A stretch of DNA of 64,000 nt from Undaria pinnatifida (lineage: Eukaryota > Sar > Phaeophyceae > Laminariales > Alariaceae). Under the pieces are notes generated by a model. The model saw nothing but the letters and a program-made list of their open reading frames with translations, searched no databases and was not told the DNA's origin. The position numbers and the translations under genes are program-made. Location of the stretch: positions 12,801,955-12,865,954 of the forward strand of contig JABAKD010000009.1 of assembly GCA_012845835.1 (NCBI GenBank). The letters are read 5' to 3'. Shown one piece after another: positions 21,421 through 35,900 of this stretch (its first letter is position 1; every line of letters starts with the position of its first letter).

Positions 21421-23542
21421 GCAACAACACCAGCAACAACACCAACACCAACACCAACACCACCAACACCAACACCAACACCAACACCAACACCAACACC
21501 AACACCACCACCACCACCAATAACACCAACACCAACACCAACACCAATAACACCAACACCAACACCAACACCAACACCAACACCAACAACCGCCGAGAAA
21601 AAAGGCACGCAGACCAAGAAGGGGGGGGGGGGTCAGATTTGCCCACAAATCACTTTCCTCTGCGCAAAACTATCAACCTTTACCTTTCTACCAACACAGG
21701 GATACGACAAAGGCCATGCTGCTGCTGCAACACTAGTGGCTCCCCCAATAGTGCGGTATCCCTATATAAGGCGGAATTACTATATAAGGCGGTCAAAATC
21801 GCTTGCCGCGACTGGGAAACTGCACTCATAACCCGGCACGAATAAGGAAGCTTCCCCCTATAGTGCGGTCGTATTGCTCTCCCACACCACCATCGCCTTA
21901 CCGGGGGACCCCTAAAGTGCTGTACTTGTTATTTTAACCACTTCCGCGACAGCATTACGCAATTCCATGGCCGCAGCACGCAGACAGGCCTAAACCCAAA
22001 ACAGGCAGGTGCCATACCCTTTAGCCTAGGCTCTCACCTGTCCCCGCTTGAACTCTTGGGCGAAGTCTTTCGCCCTCCGAGCCAGATGCACCTACAGCGA
22101 CAAAACATGCCGGCCAGCGTCGGCGTCGAGGCGGGGGAGGGGGGGGAGCACGCGAGGCACGGTATGCTGGCATTAGTAACTACAACGTGCGGCATGCAGG
22201 AAGGGTGGGGGGGGAATGAGAAGAACCACGAGCAGAATACAAACAAAACGAGAAGAGAGCAGAGAGCAGAGAAAACGAATAAGGGCAAAACAAGAAAACA
22301 AACCAATAAAAACACAAAAAAAAAACAGGGGGAAGGGAGAGGTAATACGGTACGAGCCCGCAACACGCCCCACGTAAACAAACAAAACATGCACGAGAAG
22401 CAACGAAAAACAGCAACCGGCCGCGACAACTTTTTTTTTTTGTCATCAAAAGGGACGACAGGACAAGCGTCGGCTGTCGACAAGCCTGGCTGGCGTGCTC
22501 TGTTGTCACTTGGTGCCTTACCAACACTCGTACCACCCTCGCTCCACCGCTCGCGCCCAAAAAACGCCGCGCCCACAAGGGCAAGCGACCGAAACAGCAG
22601 TAGGCCACCCCTGGTCTGACTTCGTTGCCGCCCCGCTCCGCCCTGCCCTACCCCGCCCCACCCGACCCCACCCCGATTCATCCCACTCTACCCCACCCCA
22701 CCCATCCCCACCTCAGCCCACCTCACCCCACCTCACCTCACCCCACCCCACCCCACCCCACTCTATCCCACCCTACCCCACTCTATCCCACCTACCCCAC
22801 TCTATCCCACCCTACCCCACTCTATCCCACCCTACCCCACTCTACCCCACCCCACGCCACCCCCACCCCTCCAAAATAAAACACGTCTCGCTGAACGATA
22901 GCTCACCTGAGGCACGTGAGGGTCAACCGTCTCGATATCCGACACCAGCTGCTGTACGGCCGCCACCACTCCTCCCAAGGCCACAGGGTCGAGCTCCCCC
23001 TCTCCCGCCCCCGCCCCCCCTCCTCCTTGCAACTCCTCGCTTACCCCCCCCCCCGCCCGTGCGACCGCCGCTCCTGCCGTTGCTGCCGTTGCCGCCGCTG
23101 CCCCAGCTTCAGAAGATGCCCGCGGGCGTGGTTCTGCGCTATGTGACTGTTCTACCTTAGCGTACAGCAGGTCGAAGAATTTATCGACGCTGGACTGCAC
23201 GAGAGACACCAACCCGGCTTGATCTTCTCCCCCTTCTGCCCCTCCTCCTCCCACTACTTGGCCGGCCCCTCCAGCAGCGGCCGCCGCCGCCGCCGCTGCT
23301 GCTGCTGTCACCGTTGTTGTTGACGCTGTTAGCACTGCTCCTCCTTCCGTGCCCCCTCCTCCATTTTGTACTTTCGTTTCTCCTCGTTTTTGCTGTTGCT
23401 GCTGCTGTTGTTCGGGGGGGGGGGAGGCGACGACGCACTCTTCTGGAAGAGCTGTGCGTACAGTTGCACCGTTCTGTGAGGACGAACCACCAAGAGGAGG
23501 CAGCGAGAGTCACGCGGGGGTAATGAGAGAGGCAGACAGACA

Positions 23543-23600
<58 letters not shown>

Positions 23601-26600
23601 CACGCAGGGAGGGGAGGGGAGGGGAGGGGAGGGGAGGGGAGGGGAGGGGAGGGGAGGGGAGGGGAGGGGAGGGGAGGGGAGGGGAGGGGAGGGGGGGAGG
23701 GGAGGGGAGGGGAGGGGAGGGGAGGGAGGGGAGGGAGGGGGAGGGGAGGGGAGGGGGAGGGGAGGGGAGGGGAGGGGAGGGGAGGGGAGGGGAGGGGAGG
23801 GGAGGGGAGGGGAGGGGAGGGGAGGGGAGGGAGGGAGGGGAGCGGAGGGAGGGAGGGAGGGAGGGAGGGAGGGAGGGATGGGAGGGAGGGAGGGAGGGGA
23901 GGGAGAGAGGGAGGGAGGGAGGGGGGAGGGAGGGAGGGAAGTTAGGTCAACAGTAATCAGAGAAGAGAGGGGATACACGTCAACCTTAACCGAAAATCGT
24001 TCTTAAGGTGACTGATTCTTTGTTCGGCACTCAGAATAATGTTTCGCCGAGGCATGGGTTTAATTGAATGGGCGATGCACTTTCAGTTCGAGCGAAGAGC
24101 CTCGGAAAAAAAAAAAAAAAAACGGTGCACATATCTACCGCAGCATGGTCAGGGAAAAAGTAAAAGCACACAAGGAGCGGGATTAGAGAGGGGCGATCTC
24201 TTTTAGGAACACCATCGACCCCCAAATCAATCACCTCGCCGAGCGCTGTGCTTGCAAGCACTTTTCGCTTGACTTCCCGTCGAACCTATAGCACACGCAC
24301 ATAGAGACCGCATCACGCCCTTTCCACCCCTTAAAAACATCATGGGTACGCCATCCTCCACCCTTATTCACAGTACCCACGCCCCCTCCCCTATATTCCG
24401 CCATATCTACGACCCCTCCCCCCCCGCCTACTATTAACAGACCATTACACCACCCCAACGCCCCCCCCCCACCCAGCCCGTCCAAACACGCCATCTCATA
24501 CCCTCCCCCCCCCACCCTCCCCCTCCCTAATAAGAACCACTTGTTGTGATGTCGGGCACTCTAGAGGTCTCCCCTCGGCATCTCTCCCCCATCTCTCAGC
24601 CATCCTCAGCTCTCAATTGCGAACGGGGAAACTACGTTTTCCGGATCGATCCGTGCATGGATCTTTGGTACTATGGTCAAAAAGGCCAAGACAACAGACT
24701 TTGAGTTCTAGGACGTGAGTTCGAAGCCTCGCAGAGTCAGGCTGAGTTTTTTTGTTCAAACACTATTTACTACTCCGAGTATATTATAAAAAATAAAAAT
24801 ACACTCCAGCTGTGAGGTCGAGTATTATGTCGAAACTCATTTTGCAGGCTGTGTGATACTCCGCTATCGCGCGTATACGGGTTGTGTGTCATCATTACTA
24901 TATTGAGTATCACACACAGCTTGCAAAGATGAGTTTCGACGAAATCTTACGATCTCACAGCTGGAGTGTATTTTCATTTTTTATAATATATATTAACGTC
25001 CTTTCTGCTCTGTTTTTGTGTGTTTTTTCTCATTCCAGGCAGAAATCTCCTTCTGGTAATTCCATTTTTGTTTTGTTTTTACTGCTGCTGTAGTTCTATT
25101 TTCTTCTTTGGATTGGTTTCAGCTGTGTACTCGTACTGTGTTATTCGTACCCAGTACGCCAATACCAGATACCAGGTATTTCTTTTGCGTCCCTCTGTTG
25201 GTCATTCCGGATGGATTTTGGTTTGAGTTTATCATATTTCTTCACAGCAGTACACACGAGTATTTTTTTTGTCCTTTTCCCGTCTTTGTTGTTTTTTTTG
25301 TTAATATGGAACGCAAGGTGCGACTAACGTGTGGCTTATTATTAAACTGATTTTCCCACCCATTGACACCCAGCACACCCAGTGTCTGCGCCGGTTCGCA
25401 TCCTAGAGAGAGACGACAAAGTTCTGTCCTTGTAGTCACAAATACGAGAAAGACATATACATCGCGAGTGCGTAAATCCAGCTACCAGAAGCATACGGTA
25501 TACACAAAGCTATGTGGCGTCCGGCCGTTTTTTCTGGAGCATGGCGCCGGGACTCTAGGCAGTATCAAAAAGTCCCCACTTCGCACTTGCCATCAATCGT
25601 GAGCCCCTATGCTTCACATAATACCTTTTCTTGCGCCTGAGAGAACGTAGCGGGCGGCGACTGCCGCCCGCGGAGCGAAGCGCCTTGTAAACCATACATG
25701 CACCCCCGCGCCTCCGTCCCGGCGTTTTAGAGATGCGAGGACCCATGGCCACAAGACTACGGACATGCATAAAACGACCACCCCCCCCCCCCCAAAAAAA
25801 AAACACACACACACTATCTGAACGCCCCCCCCCCTCCTGTTTCACCATCCCTACTCCCGCCCCCTCCGCCCCTTTTCACCTGAGGAGCATGGGTAAGAAG
25901 CCCTCCGCGAGCTTTCCGAGGCAGGCATCAAGGCTGACGGACCGGTCCTCGACGAGAGCGCCCTTCGAGGCCGAGAGGAAGGCGAGCAGCTGCAGGCGAT
26001 GTGCCCCGACATACCGATCCTTAAGCCCCGAGGCGTTCCACTCCCATGCGGAGAAGATGGTCGGCGTGCGAGACGAGGGTGTCCCTGCAAACGTCCTGTC
26101 CTCCCAGTAAAAAAGCATTCCCCATTCCCATGCCCCAAGATCAAATCAAGAACGCGCGCACAACGAAACAAACAAACGACCAAAAACGAAAAACGAAAAA
26201 TAGACACGTAAGCAAGCATACGCGAAACAAGGAAGAACGAAAATGAAAACAAGAAAAACAGAAAAACCAGGCACATAAGCAAGCAAGCAAGCGCAAAATA
26301 ACGAAAAACGAAGGACGTACTAAGACCAACGAAAATAGACGCAAAGGGCGAAGGAGTGTAATTCCATGCCCCAAGCACGAAGCAACACGCGCTACCTAAC
26401 GAAGGACGAAAAGAGACACAAATGTGAAAGAGGTTGATGCTCGGTCGCTCACCGTCGTTCCGCTCGCTCGCCACCGACCGACCTCGAGCAGGCAACAGCA
26501 GCAGCAGTGCCCACAACAACAAAACGCACAACAACCTATGCAGCTGCTGTGCCATGAGACATCAGTTATGCGAGAGAGAAGGGCAGCCCAAAACAACAAC

Positions 26601-29600
26601 AACAACAACAAAAACAACAACAACACCACCACCAAGAACAAGAACAAGAACATGAACAAGAACAAGAACAAGAACAAGACCAAGACCAAGAACAAGAACA
26701 CGAACAAGAACAAGAACAAGAACAAGAACAAGAACAAGAACAAGAACAAGAACAAGAACAACAAATTAAAACCCAACACGAAGCGAAACGGCCAGGCATA
26801 AAGGACCAAAAACGAGGGGGGGCGGGACGCGCGCTCACCGAGCTGTTGACCTCTTCCTGCAGTTTTTCCTGCAGACGTTTGATCGTTTCCTCGCAATCCC
26901 GTTGGATGGCCCCGAACGAAGACACATGCGAGTGCTTGTGCAGAATGTCCTTAGTTATGGTGAAGTACCTGTCCAACAAAAGCGTATACAGGAGGGAGGC
27001 CAAGAGGGATCGGCGGAATGGAGAGAGGGAGAGAGCCAACGCCAACAGCACCAACACCAACAGCACCACCAACACCAACACCAACACCAACACCAACACC
27101 ACCAACACCAACACCAACACCACCAACACCAACAAAACAACATCCCGGCGTCGAGAAAAACAAAAGGGCGCTAGCCATAAAGGCAGCAGCGAAGCGCTCG
27201 ACGAGAAAGTAACCAACCAACCAACAACCAATGATCGCGGCGTACGCTCGAGTGCGCACGTTGCCCCCCCGCGTCCCAACCCCCCCCCCCCCCCCTCCCC
27301 CCCCAATGCGCACGCTCCAACCTAGTGGCCTTGGCGTACTGCCCCTCCTGAACGGCCTCTTCCAGCTTCTGCGGCAGCTGGAACAAGAAATTCAGCCCGT
27401 TTCAGCAGTCGCCTCAACCCGTACCAGCTTATCCATCTTAGAACGATTGCCTGGCGAGCGAAGGATAGACAGTATCATACAAGAAAAACAAAGAGGGTTG
27501 CCAAATGCAAGGGTAGAGAGACAAGGCGGGGAAAAACACAGCAGGGGGAGCACACCGCAGTACTTAATACCAACATAAACCAAACGATAACCTAGACACA
27601 GTGCGTCTATTCGTGTTGCGAGCGTGGACTACAACACCAACGACGGTTACATCCAAACGACGGGTGTGCTACGAAAGGCGCAGCGCTTTGCGTGGCTGAA
27701 GCATTCAGGGCTTCTCACGGGTGGGATTACTTCTCGCGGGTCGGGTCGGGTCGGATGTCCCTGACCCGACTCGACCCGACCCGTGATATTTGCAACCCTC
27801 CTGGTTCGACTCCAACCCGACCCGTGAAATTTCAAACAACTCCTGACCCGACCTGACTAGACCCGCGAGATTTCGAAACGCTCCTGATCCGACTGCCTCT
27901 TTGTGGCCGTAACAAATTCAGGGTTCTCTTGGGTCGGACTACTTCTCGGGGTCGGGTCGGGTCGGGTCGGGTCGGGTCGGGTCTGGTCGGGTCGGGTCAG
28001 GTCGGGTCGGGTCGGGTCGGGTCGGGTCGGGGGTCGGGTCGGGTCGGGTCGGGTGGGTCGGGTCGGGTCGGGTCGGGTCGGGTCGGGTCGGGTCGGGTTG
28101 GGTCGGATCGGGTCGGATCAGGGGCACCCGACCCAAACCGTGACATTTGAAACCCTCCTGACGCGACCTAACCCGACCCGTGAGGTTTCGAACACCTTCT
28201 GACCCGACCTGACTAGGCCCGCGAGTTTTGGAAAAGCTCCTGACCCGACCCGCGGGCCGGATCTTGACCCGTAAAAAGCCCTGGATTGTTTTGTGGGCTG
28301 ACGGCTTTGAAACTAAAAACAGACTACGAGTACTCTGTCCGGAAATATAAGCATTTTTGGGGAAGACAGGGTCGTAGATGCCTATCGTAGATCGCGTAAN
28401 NNNNNNNNNNNNNNNNNNNNNNNNNNNNNNNNNNNNNNNNNNNNNNNNNNNNNNNNNNNNNNNNNNNNNNNNNNNNNNNNNNNNNNNNNNNNNNNNNNNN
28501 NNNNNNNNNNNNNNNNNNNNNNNNNNNNNNNNNNNNNNNNNNNNNNNNNNNNNNNNNNNNNNNNNNNNNNNNNNNNNNNNNNNNNNNNNNNNNNNNNNNN
28601 NNNNNNNNNNNNNNNNNNNNNNNNNNNNNNNNNNNNNNNNNNNNNNNNNNNNNNNNNNNNNNNNNNNNNNNNNNNNNNNNNNNNNNNNNNNNNNNNNNNN
28701 NNNNNNNNNNNNNNNNNNNNNNNNNNNNNNNNNNNNNNNNNNNNNNNNNNNNNNNNNNNNNNNNNNNNNNNNNNNNNNNNNNNNNNNNNNNNNNNNNNNN
28801 NNNNNNNNNNNNNNNNNNNNNNNNNNNNNNNNNNNNNNNNNNNNNNNNNNNNNNNNNNNNNNNNNNNNNNNNNNNNNNNNNNNNNNNNNNNNNNNNNNNA
28901 AGGAGGAGGAGGCGTGTCCAGGGTCGGGGTTGGGGAAGGGAACGGGTTCCCTCAGGGCGGCAACTACACCATCCGCCCACTCGTCTTCCACGGCCGTCTC
29001 GTACTCGCGGCCCTCCGCTGGGGGAAGGGTGGACGTGGAGGCGTCAGGGGTTACACCTGGCCAAGGGGGGGGTCAATGGGGACGGCAGGACCGGGAGAGG
29101 GGGAGGGGGGGAGGGGCATGGGGGCGGGGGAGAGGGGGAGGGGAGGGGGGCAGTTGACCAAATAGCGAAGAACAAGACGAAGATGATGGAAGCAGAAGAT
29201 GATGGCGGTGGAAAACGATAACTGCCATGATCAGAACAAAAAAAAAGCTACTCCTCAGGAAAAAGCGAGAGATACCGGTAACCGACTAAACATGGCCTTT
29301 TCATCCAACCCAACGATGCCACACGACACATGATATACGCACCCCGACGACGCTCAAGCCGGAAGCCAGCCACAGCACCACGCCCCAGAGTCCTAACGTA
29401 GCTCTTCTGCCAGGGGGACCGGCGATGTGTCCAGGCGAGAGAGTGGTCGAACGCCGGAATACGATCTCGTCCGCCACCTGGATGCCCCCAAAAGTAGACC
29501 AGACCAACGAGGCATCGGGTTGTGATGATTGGAGGGGTGGAGATGGAGGGGGGGGTGGGGTGGGGGGGTGGGGGTGGGGGGGGGGGTGGGGTCGGGGGAG

Positions 29601-30712
29601 GGGCGGAGAGCGGGAGAAAATGGGCGGAAAAGCCGCTGGAGGTCTCACCGTGAACACAAGAGAATAGAGTATTCAACGCTACGCACGGCTGCAGCCAATA
29701 AATACCAGCACCATCTACGTCACGGGGTGTTCGCTTCTCTCAATCAAAACTGAACTCCATTCCACCTCACTCCGCCCTACCCTACTTCACCCCAGCCCAG
29801 CCCAGTCCATCCCACCCCATCCCACCCCATCCCACCCCACCCCACCCCACCCCACCCTACCCCATCCCATCTAACTCCACTTCACAGTAGTGGTAGGAGG
29901 CGAATTTAGCCAGGAAAACTCCTCAAACACCATACGTGAGTAGTCCTTCACACAACGCCTTCCATAACCCCCACCCCACACCCAGCACAACAACGGCTGT
30001 TATTCACCTTGATCAGGGTCTCCAGAGCGCGCTCGACGAGCGCCGGGAACTGCTGCCCATCCGAAGGCCCAGATCCACCATGCCTCCTCCTACCCCCCCC
30101 CCCGCCCCCCCCGGCCCCTCCCACCCCTCCTCCCAAACCCCAGCCACCGCCGCCGCCGCCAGCCCCTCCATCCTGTGCGTCAACGAGTATATCTTCGGGA
30201 GGCACCCCTTGTCTCAAGGAGGTGACCATTGAGGTGGCTACAGCTAAGGAGGACCGGCACAGGACCCGGAACGAACGGCGAACCTTGATATACATTCATA
30301 TACAGAGAGGTGGAGGTGGGAGAGAGCGGAGGGGGTAGAGGGGAGCGGGGGTAGAGCGGGGCGGAGGAGAAGACGGTTCAAGACAAAAACGATGGATACA
30401 CAGAGGGGGCAGAGATGGGGAAAGAGGGAGGGAGGGAGACAACGAGAAATACAAAAGCAGAAAGAAAGGGGGGGGGGGGGAAGAGAAAGAGAAAACAAGA
30501 AAATTAGAGGGTGACGGGGAAACAAGGAAGAAAAAAGTCGGTTGGTTCTGGCGCTATTAATAATCGTTCCGGTCTTTCGGGCTACCACTATTAATAGCGC
30601 TATAACGACGACCGTTTTACACGTATTCTCAGCAGAACACGAAACGTGCACCCTGTCGTCGCCCATGTAGTGCAACGCCAACACGAACACTAACACAACG
30701 ACGACGACGACG

Positions 30713-30805
<93 letters not shown>

Positions 30806-32930
30806 GCAACAACACCAGCAACAACACCAACACCAACACCAACACCACCAACACCAACACCAACACCAACACCAACACCAACACCAACACCACCACCACC
30901 ACCAATAACACCAACACCAACACCAACACCAATAACACCAACACCAACACCAACACCAACACCAACACCAACAACCGCCGAGAAAAAAGGCACGCAGACC
31001 AAGAAGGGGGGGGGGGGTCAGATTTGCCCACAAATCACTTTCCTCTGCGCAAAACTATCAACCTTTACCTTTCTACCAACACAGGGATACGACAAAGGCC
31101 ATGCTGCTGCTGCAACACTAGTGGCTCCCCCAATAGTGCGGTATCCCTATATAAGGCGGAATTACTATATAAGGCGGTCAAAATCGCTTGCCGCGACTGG
31201 GAAACTGCACTCATAACCCGGCACGAATAAGGAAGCTTCCCCCTATAGTGCGGTCGTATTGCTCTCCCACACCACCATCGCCTTACCGGGGGACCCCTAA
31301 AGTGCTGTACTTGTTATTTTAACCACTTCCGCGACAGCATTACGCAATTCCATGGCCGCAGCACGCAGACAGGCCTAAACCCAAAACAGGCAGGTGCCAT
31401 ACCCTTTTAGCCTAGGCTCTCACCTGTCCCCGCTTGAACTCTTGGGCGAAGTCTTTCGCCCTCCGAGCCAGATGCACCTACAGCGACAAAACATGCCGGC
31501 CAGCGTCGGCGTCGAGGCGGGGGAGGGGGGGGAGCACGCGAGGCACGGTATGCTGGCATTAGTAACTACAACGTGCGGCATGCAGGAAGGGTGGGGGGGG
31601 AATGAGAAGAACCACGAGCAGAATACAAACAAAACGAGAAGAGAGCAGAGAGCAGAGAAAACGAATAAGGGCAAAACAAGAAAACAAACCAATAAAAACA
31701 CAAAAAAAAAACAGGGGGAAGGGAGAGGTAATACGGTACGAGCCCGCAACACGCCCCACGTAAACAAACAAAACATGCACGAGAAGCAACGAAAAACAGC
31801 AACCGGCCGCGACAACTTTTTTTTTTGTCATCAAAAGGGACGACAGGACAAGCGTCGGCTGTCGACAAGCCTGGCTGGCGTGCTCTGTTGTCACTTGGTG
31901 CCTTACCAACACTCGTACCACCCTCGCTCCACCGCTCGCGCCCAAAAAACGCCGCGCCCACAAGGGCAAGCGACCGAAACAGCAGTAGGCCACCCCTGGT
32001 CTGACTTCGTTGCCGCCCCGCTCCGCCCTGCCCTACCCCGCCCCACCCGACCCCACCCCGATTCATCCCACTCTACCCCACCCCACCCATCCCCACCTCA
32101 GCCCACCTCACCCCACCTCACCTCACCCCACCCCACCCCACCCCACTCTATCCCACCCTACCCCACTCTATCCCACCCTACCCCACTCTATCCCACCCTA
32201 CCCCACTCTATCCCACCCTACCCCACTCTACCCCACCCCACGCCACCCCCACCCCTCCAAAATAAAACACGTCTCGCTGAACGATAGCTCACCTGAGGCA
32301 CGTGAGGGTCAACCGTCTCGATATCCGACACCAGCTGCTGTACGGCCGCCACCACTCCTCCCAAGGCCACAGGGTCGAGCTCCCCCTCTCCCGCCCCCGC
32401 CCCCCCTCCTCCTTGCAACTCCTCGCTTACCCCCCCCCCCCGCCCGTGCGACCGCCGCTCCTGCCGTTGCTGCCGTTGCCGCCGCTGCCCCAGCTTCAGA
32501 AGATGCCCGCGGGCGTGGTTCTGCGCTATGTGACTGTTCTACCTTAGCGTACAGCAGGTCGAAGAATTTATCGACGCTGGACTGCACGAGAGACACCAAC
32601 CCGGCTTGATCTTCTCCCCCTTCTGCCCCTCCTCCTCCCACTACTTGGCCGGCCCCTCCAGCAGCGGCCGCCGCCGCCGCCGCTGCTGCTGCTGTCACCG
32701 TTGTTGTTGACGCTGTTAGCACTGCTCCTCCTTCCGTGCCCCCTCCTCCATTTTGTACTTTCGTTTCTCCTCGTTTTTGCTGTTGCTGCTGCTGTTGTTC
32801 CGGGGGGGGGGGAGGCGACGACGCACTCTTCTGGAAGAGCTGTGCGTACAGTTGCACCGTTCTGTGAGGACGAACCACCAAGAGGAGGCAGCGAGAGTCA
32901 CGCGGGGGTAATGAGAGAGGCAGACAGACA

Positions 32931-32988
<58 letters not shown>

Positions 32989-35900
32989 CACGCAGGGAGG
33001 GGAGGGGAGGGGAGGGGAGGGGAGGGGAGGGGAGGGGAGGGGAGGGGAGGGGAGGGGAGGGGAGGGGAGGGGAGGGGAGGGGAGGGGAGGGGAGGGGAGG
33101 GGAGGGGAGGGGAGGGAGGGGAGGGGAGGGGAGGGGAGGGGAGGGGAGGGGAGGGGAGGGGAGGGGAGGGGAGGGAGGGAGGGGAGGGGAGGGGAGGGGA
33201 GGGGAGGGGAGGGGAGGGGAGCGAGGGAGGGAGGGAGGGAGGGAGGGAGGGAGGGAGGGAGGGAGGGAGGGAGGGAGGGAGGGAGAGAGGGAGGGAGGGA
33301 GGGGGGGAGGGAGGGAGGGAAGTTAGGTCAACAGTAATCAGAGAAGAGAGGGGATACACGTCAACCTTAACCGAAAATCGTTCTTAAGGTGACTGATTCT
33401 TTGTTTCGGCACTCAGAATAATGTTTACGCCGAGGTCATGGGTTTAATGAATGGCGATGCACTTTCAGTTCGAGCGAAGAGCCTCGGAAAAAAAAAAAAA
33501 AAACGGTGCACATATCTACCGCAGCATGTGTCAGGGAAAAAGTAAAAGCACACAAGGAGCGGGATTAGAGAGGGGCGATCTCTTTTAGGAACACCATCGA
33601 CCCCCAAAATCAATCACCTCGCCGAGCGCTGTGCTTGCAAGCACTTTTCGCTTGACTTCCCGTCGAACCTATAGCACACGCACATAGAGACCGCATCACG
33701 CCCTTTCCACCCCTTAAAAACATCATGGGTACGCCTCCTCCACCCTTATTCAACATTACCCACGCCCCCTCCCCTATATTCCGCCATATCTACGACCCCT
33801 CCCCCCCCGCCTACTATTAACAGACCATTACACCACCCCAACGCCCCCCCCCCCCCAGCCCGTCCAAACACGCCATCTCATCCCCCCCCCCCCCCACCCT
33901 CCCCCTCCATAATAGAACCACTTGTTGTGATGTCGGGCACTCTAGAGGTCTCCCTCGGCATACTCTCCCATCTCTCAGCCATCCTCAGCTCTCAATTGCG
34001 AACGGGGAAACTACGTTTTCCGGATCGATCCGTGCATGGATCTTTGGTACTATGGTCAAAAAGGCCAAGACAACAGACTTTGAGTTCGAGGACGTGAGTT
34101 CGAGCCTCGCAGAGTCAGGCTGAGTTTTTTTTGTTCAACACTATTTACTACTCCGAGTATATTATAAAAAATAAAAATACACTCCAGCTGTGAGGTCGAG
34201 TATTATGTCGAAACTCATCTTTGCAGGCTGTGTGATACTCCGATCGCGCGTATTACGGGTTGTGTGTCATCATTACTATATTGAGTATCACACACAGCTT
34301 GCAAAGATGAGTTTCGACGAAATCTTACGATCTCACAGCTGGAGTGTATTTTCATTTTTTATAATATATATTAACGTCTTTCTGCTCTGTTTTTGTGTTT
34401 TTTCTCATTCCAGGCAGAAATCTCCTTCTGGTAATTCCATTTTTGTTTTGTTTTCTGCTGCTGTAGTTCTTATTTTCTTCTTTGGATTGGTTTCAGCTGT
34501 GTACTCGTACTGTGTTATTCGTACCCAGTACGCCAATACCAGATACCAGGTATTTCTTTTGCGTCCCTCTGTTGGTCATTCCGGATGGATTTTGGTTTGA
34601 GTTTTATCATATTTTTCACAGCAGTACACACGAGTATTTTTTTTGTCCTTTTCCCGTCTTTGTTGTTTTTTTTGTTAATATGGAACGCAAGGTGCGACTA
34701 ACGTGTGGCTTATTATTAAACTGATTTTCCCACCCATTGACACCCAGCACACCCAGTGTCTGCGCCGGTTCGTCATCCTAGAGAGAGACGACAAAGTTCT
34801 GTCCTTGTAGTCACAAACTACGAGAAAGACATATACATCGCGAGTGCGTAAATCCAGCTACCAGACGCATACGGTATACACAACGCATGTGGCGTCCCGG
34901 CCGTTTTTTCTGGAGCATGGCGCCGGGACTCTAGGCAGTATCAAAAAGTCCCCACTTCGCACTTGCCATCAATCGTGAGCCCCTATATGCTTCACATAAT
35001 ACCTTTTCTTGCGCCTGAGAGAACGTAGCGGGCGGCGACTGCCGCCCGCGGAGCGAAGCGCCTTGTAAACCATACATGCACCCCCCGCGCCTCCGTCCCG
35101 GCGTTTTAGAGATGCGAGGACCCATGGCCACAAGACTACGGACATGCATAAAACGACCCCCCCCCCCCCCAAAAAAAAAAAACACACACACACTATCTGA
35201 ACGCCCCCCCCCCTCCTGTTTCACCATCCCTACTCCCGCCCCCTCCGCCCCTTTTCACCTGAGGAGCATGGGTAAGAAGCCCTCCGCGAGCTTTCCGAGG
35301 CAGGCATCAAGGCTGACGGACCGGTCCTCGACGAGAGCGCCCTTCGAGGCCGAGAGGAAGGCGAGCAGCTGCAGGCGATGTGCCCCGACATACCGATCCT
35401 TAAGCCCCGAGGCGTCCACTCCCATGCGGAGAAGATGGTCGGCGTGCGAGACGAGGGTGTCCCTGCAAACGTCCTGTCCTCCCAGTAAAAAAGCATTCCC
35501 ATTCCCATGCCCCAAGATCAAATCAAGAACGCGCGCACAAACGAAAACAAAAAACGACAAAAAACGAAAAACGAAAAATAGACACGTAAGCAAGCATACG
35601 CGAAACAAGGAAAAACGAAAATGAAAACAAGAAAAACAGAAAACCAGGCACATAAGCAAGCAAGCAAGCGCAAAATAACGAAAAACGAAGGACGTACTAA
35701 GACCAACGAAAAATAGACGCAAAGGGCGAAGGAGTGTAATTCCATGCCCCAAGCACGAAGCAACACGCGCTAACTAACGAAGGACGAAAAGAGACACAAA
35801 TGTGAAAGAGGTTGATGCTCGGTCGCTCACCGTCGTTCCGCTCGCTCGCCACCGACCGACCTCGAGCAGCAACAGCAGCAGCAGTGCCCACAACAACAAA

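Larger units (their letters stand above)
19512..28398 (-). repeat. Left copy of the 8.9-kb duplicated VPS51 block
   Basis: Collinear with 28900-37776 over its whole length at what looks like over 98% identity; differences are mostly one-base indels in homopolymers and differing simple-repeat lengths. It contains exons 3-9 and most of exon 10, but exons 3, 5 and 6 are out of frame here: two extra bases in exon 3 (27322-27450), one extra T in exon 5 (25880-26095), and one missing base in exon 6 (22907-23473, 567 instead of 568). Mini-exon 9 (20260-20298) is in frame here. The copy ends 20 bases into an LTR-identical sequence beside the gap. Confidence 0.88.

Noticed and set aside
21227-21648. 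Val/Leu/Cys-rich long frames that look like membrane or cysteine-rich proteins
   Set aside because: Translations of (AAC)n and (CAACAC)n arrays, repeated in the duplicate copy at 30629-31033.
23536-23940. Direct repeats suggestive of a CRISPR array
   Set aside because: The units are 4-5 bases without unique spacers, and the sequence is eukaryotic; these are microsatellites.
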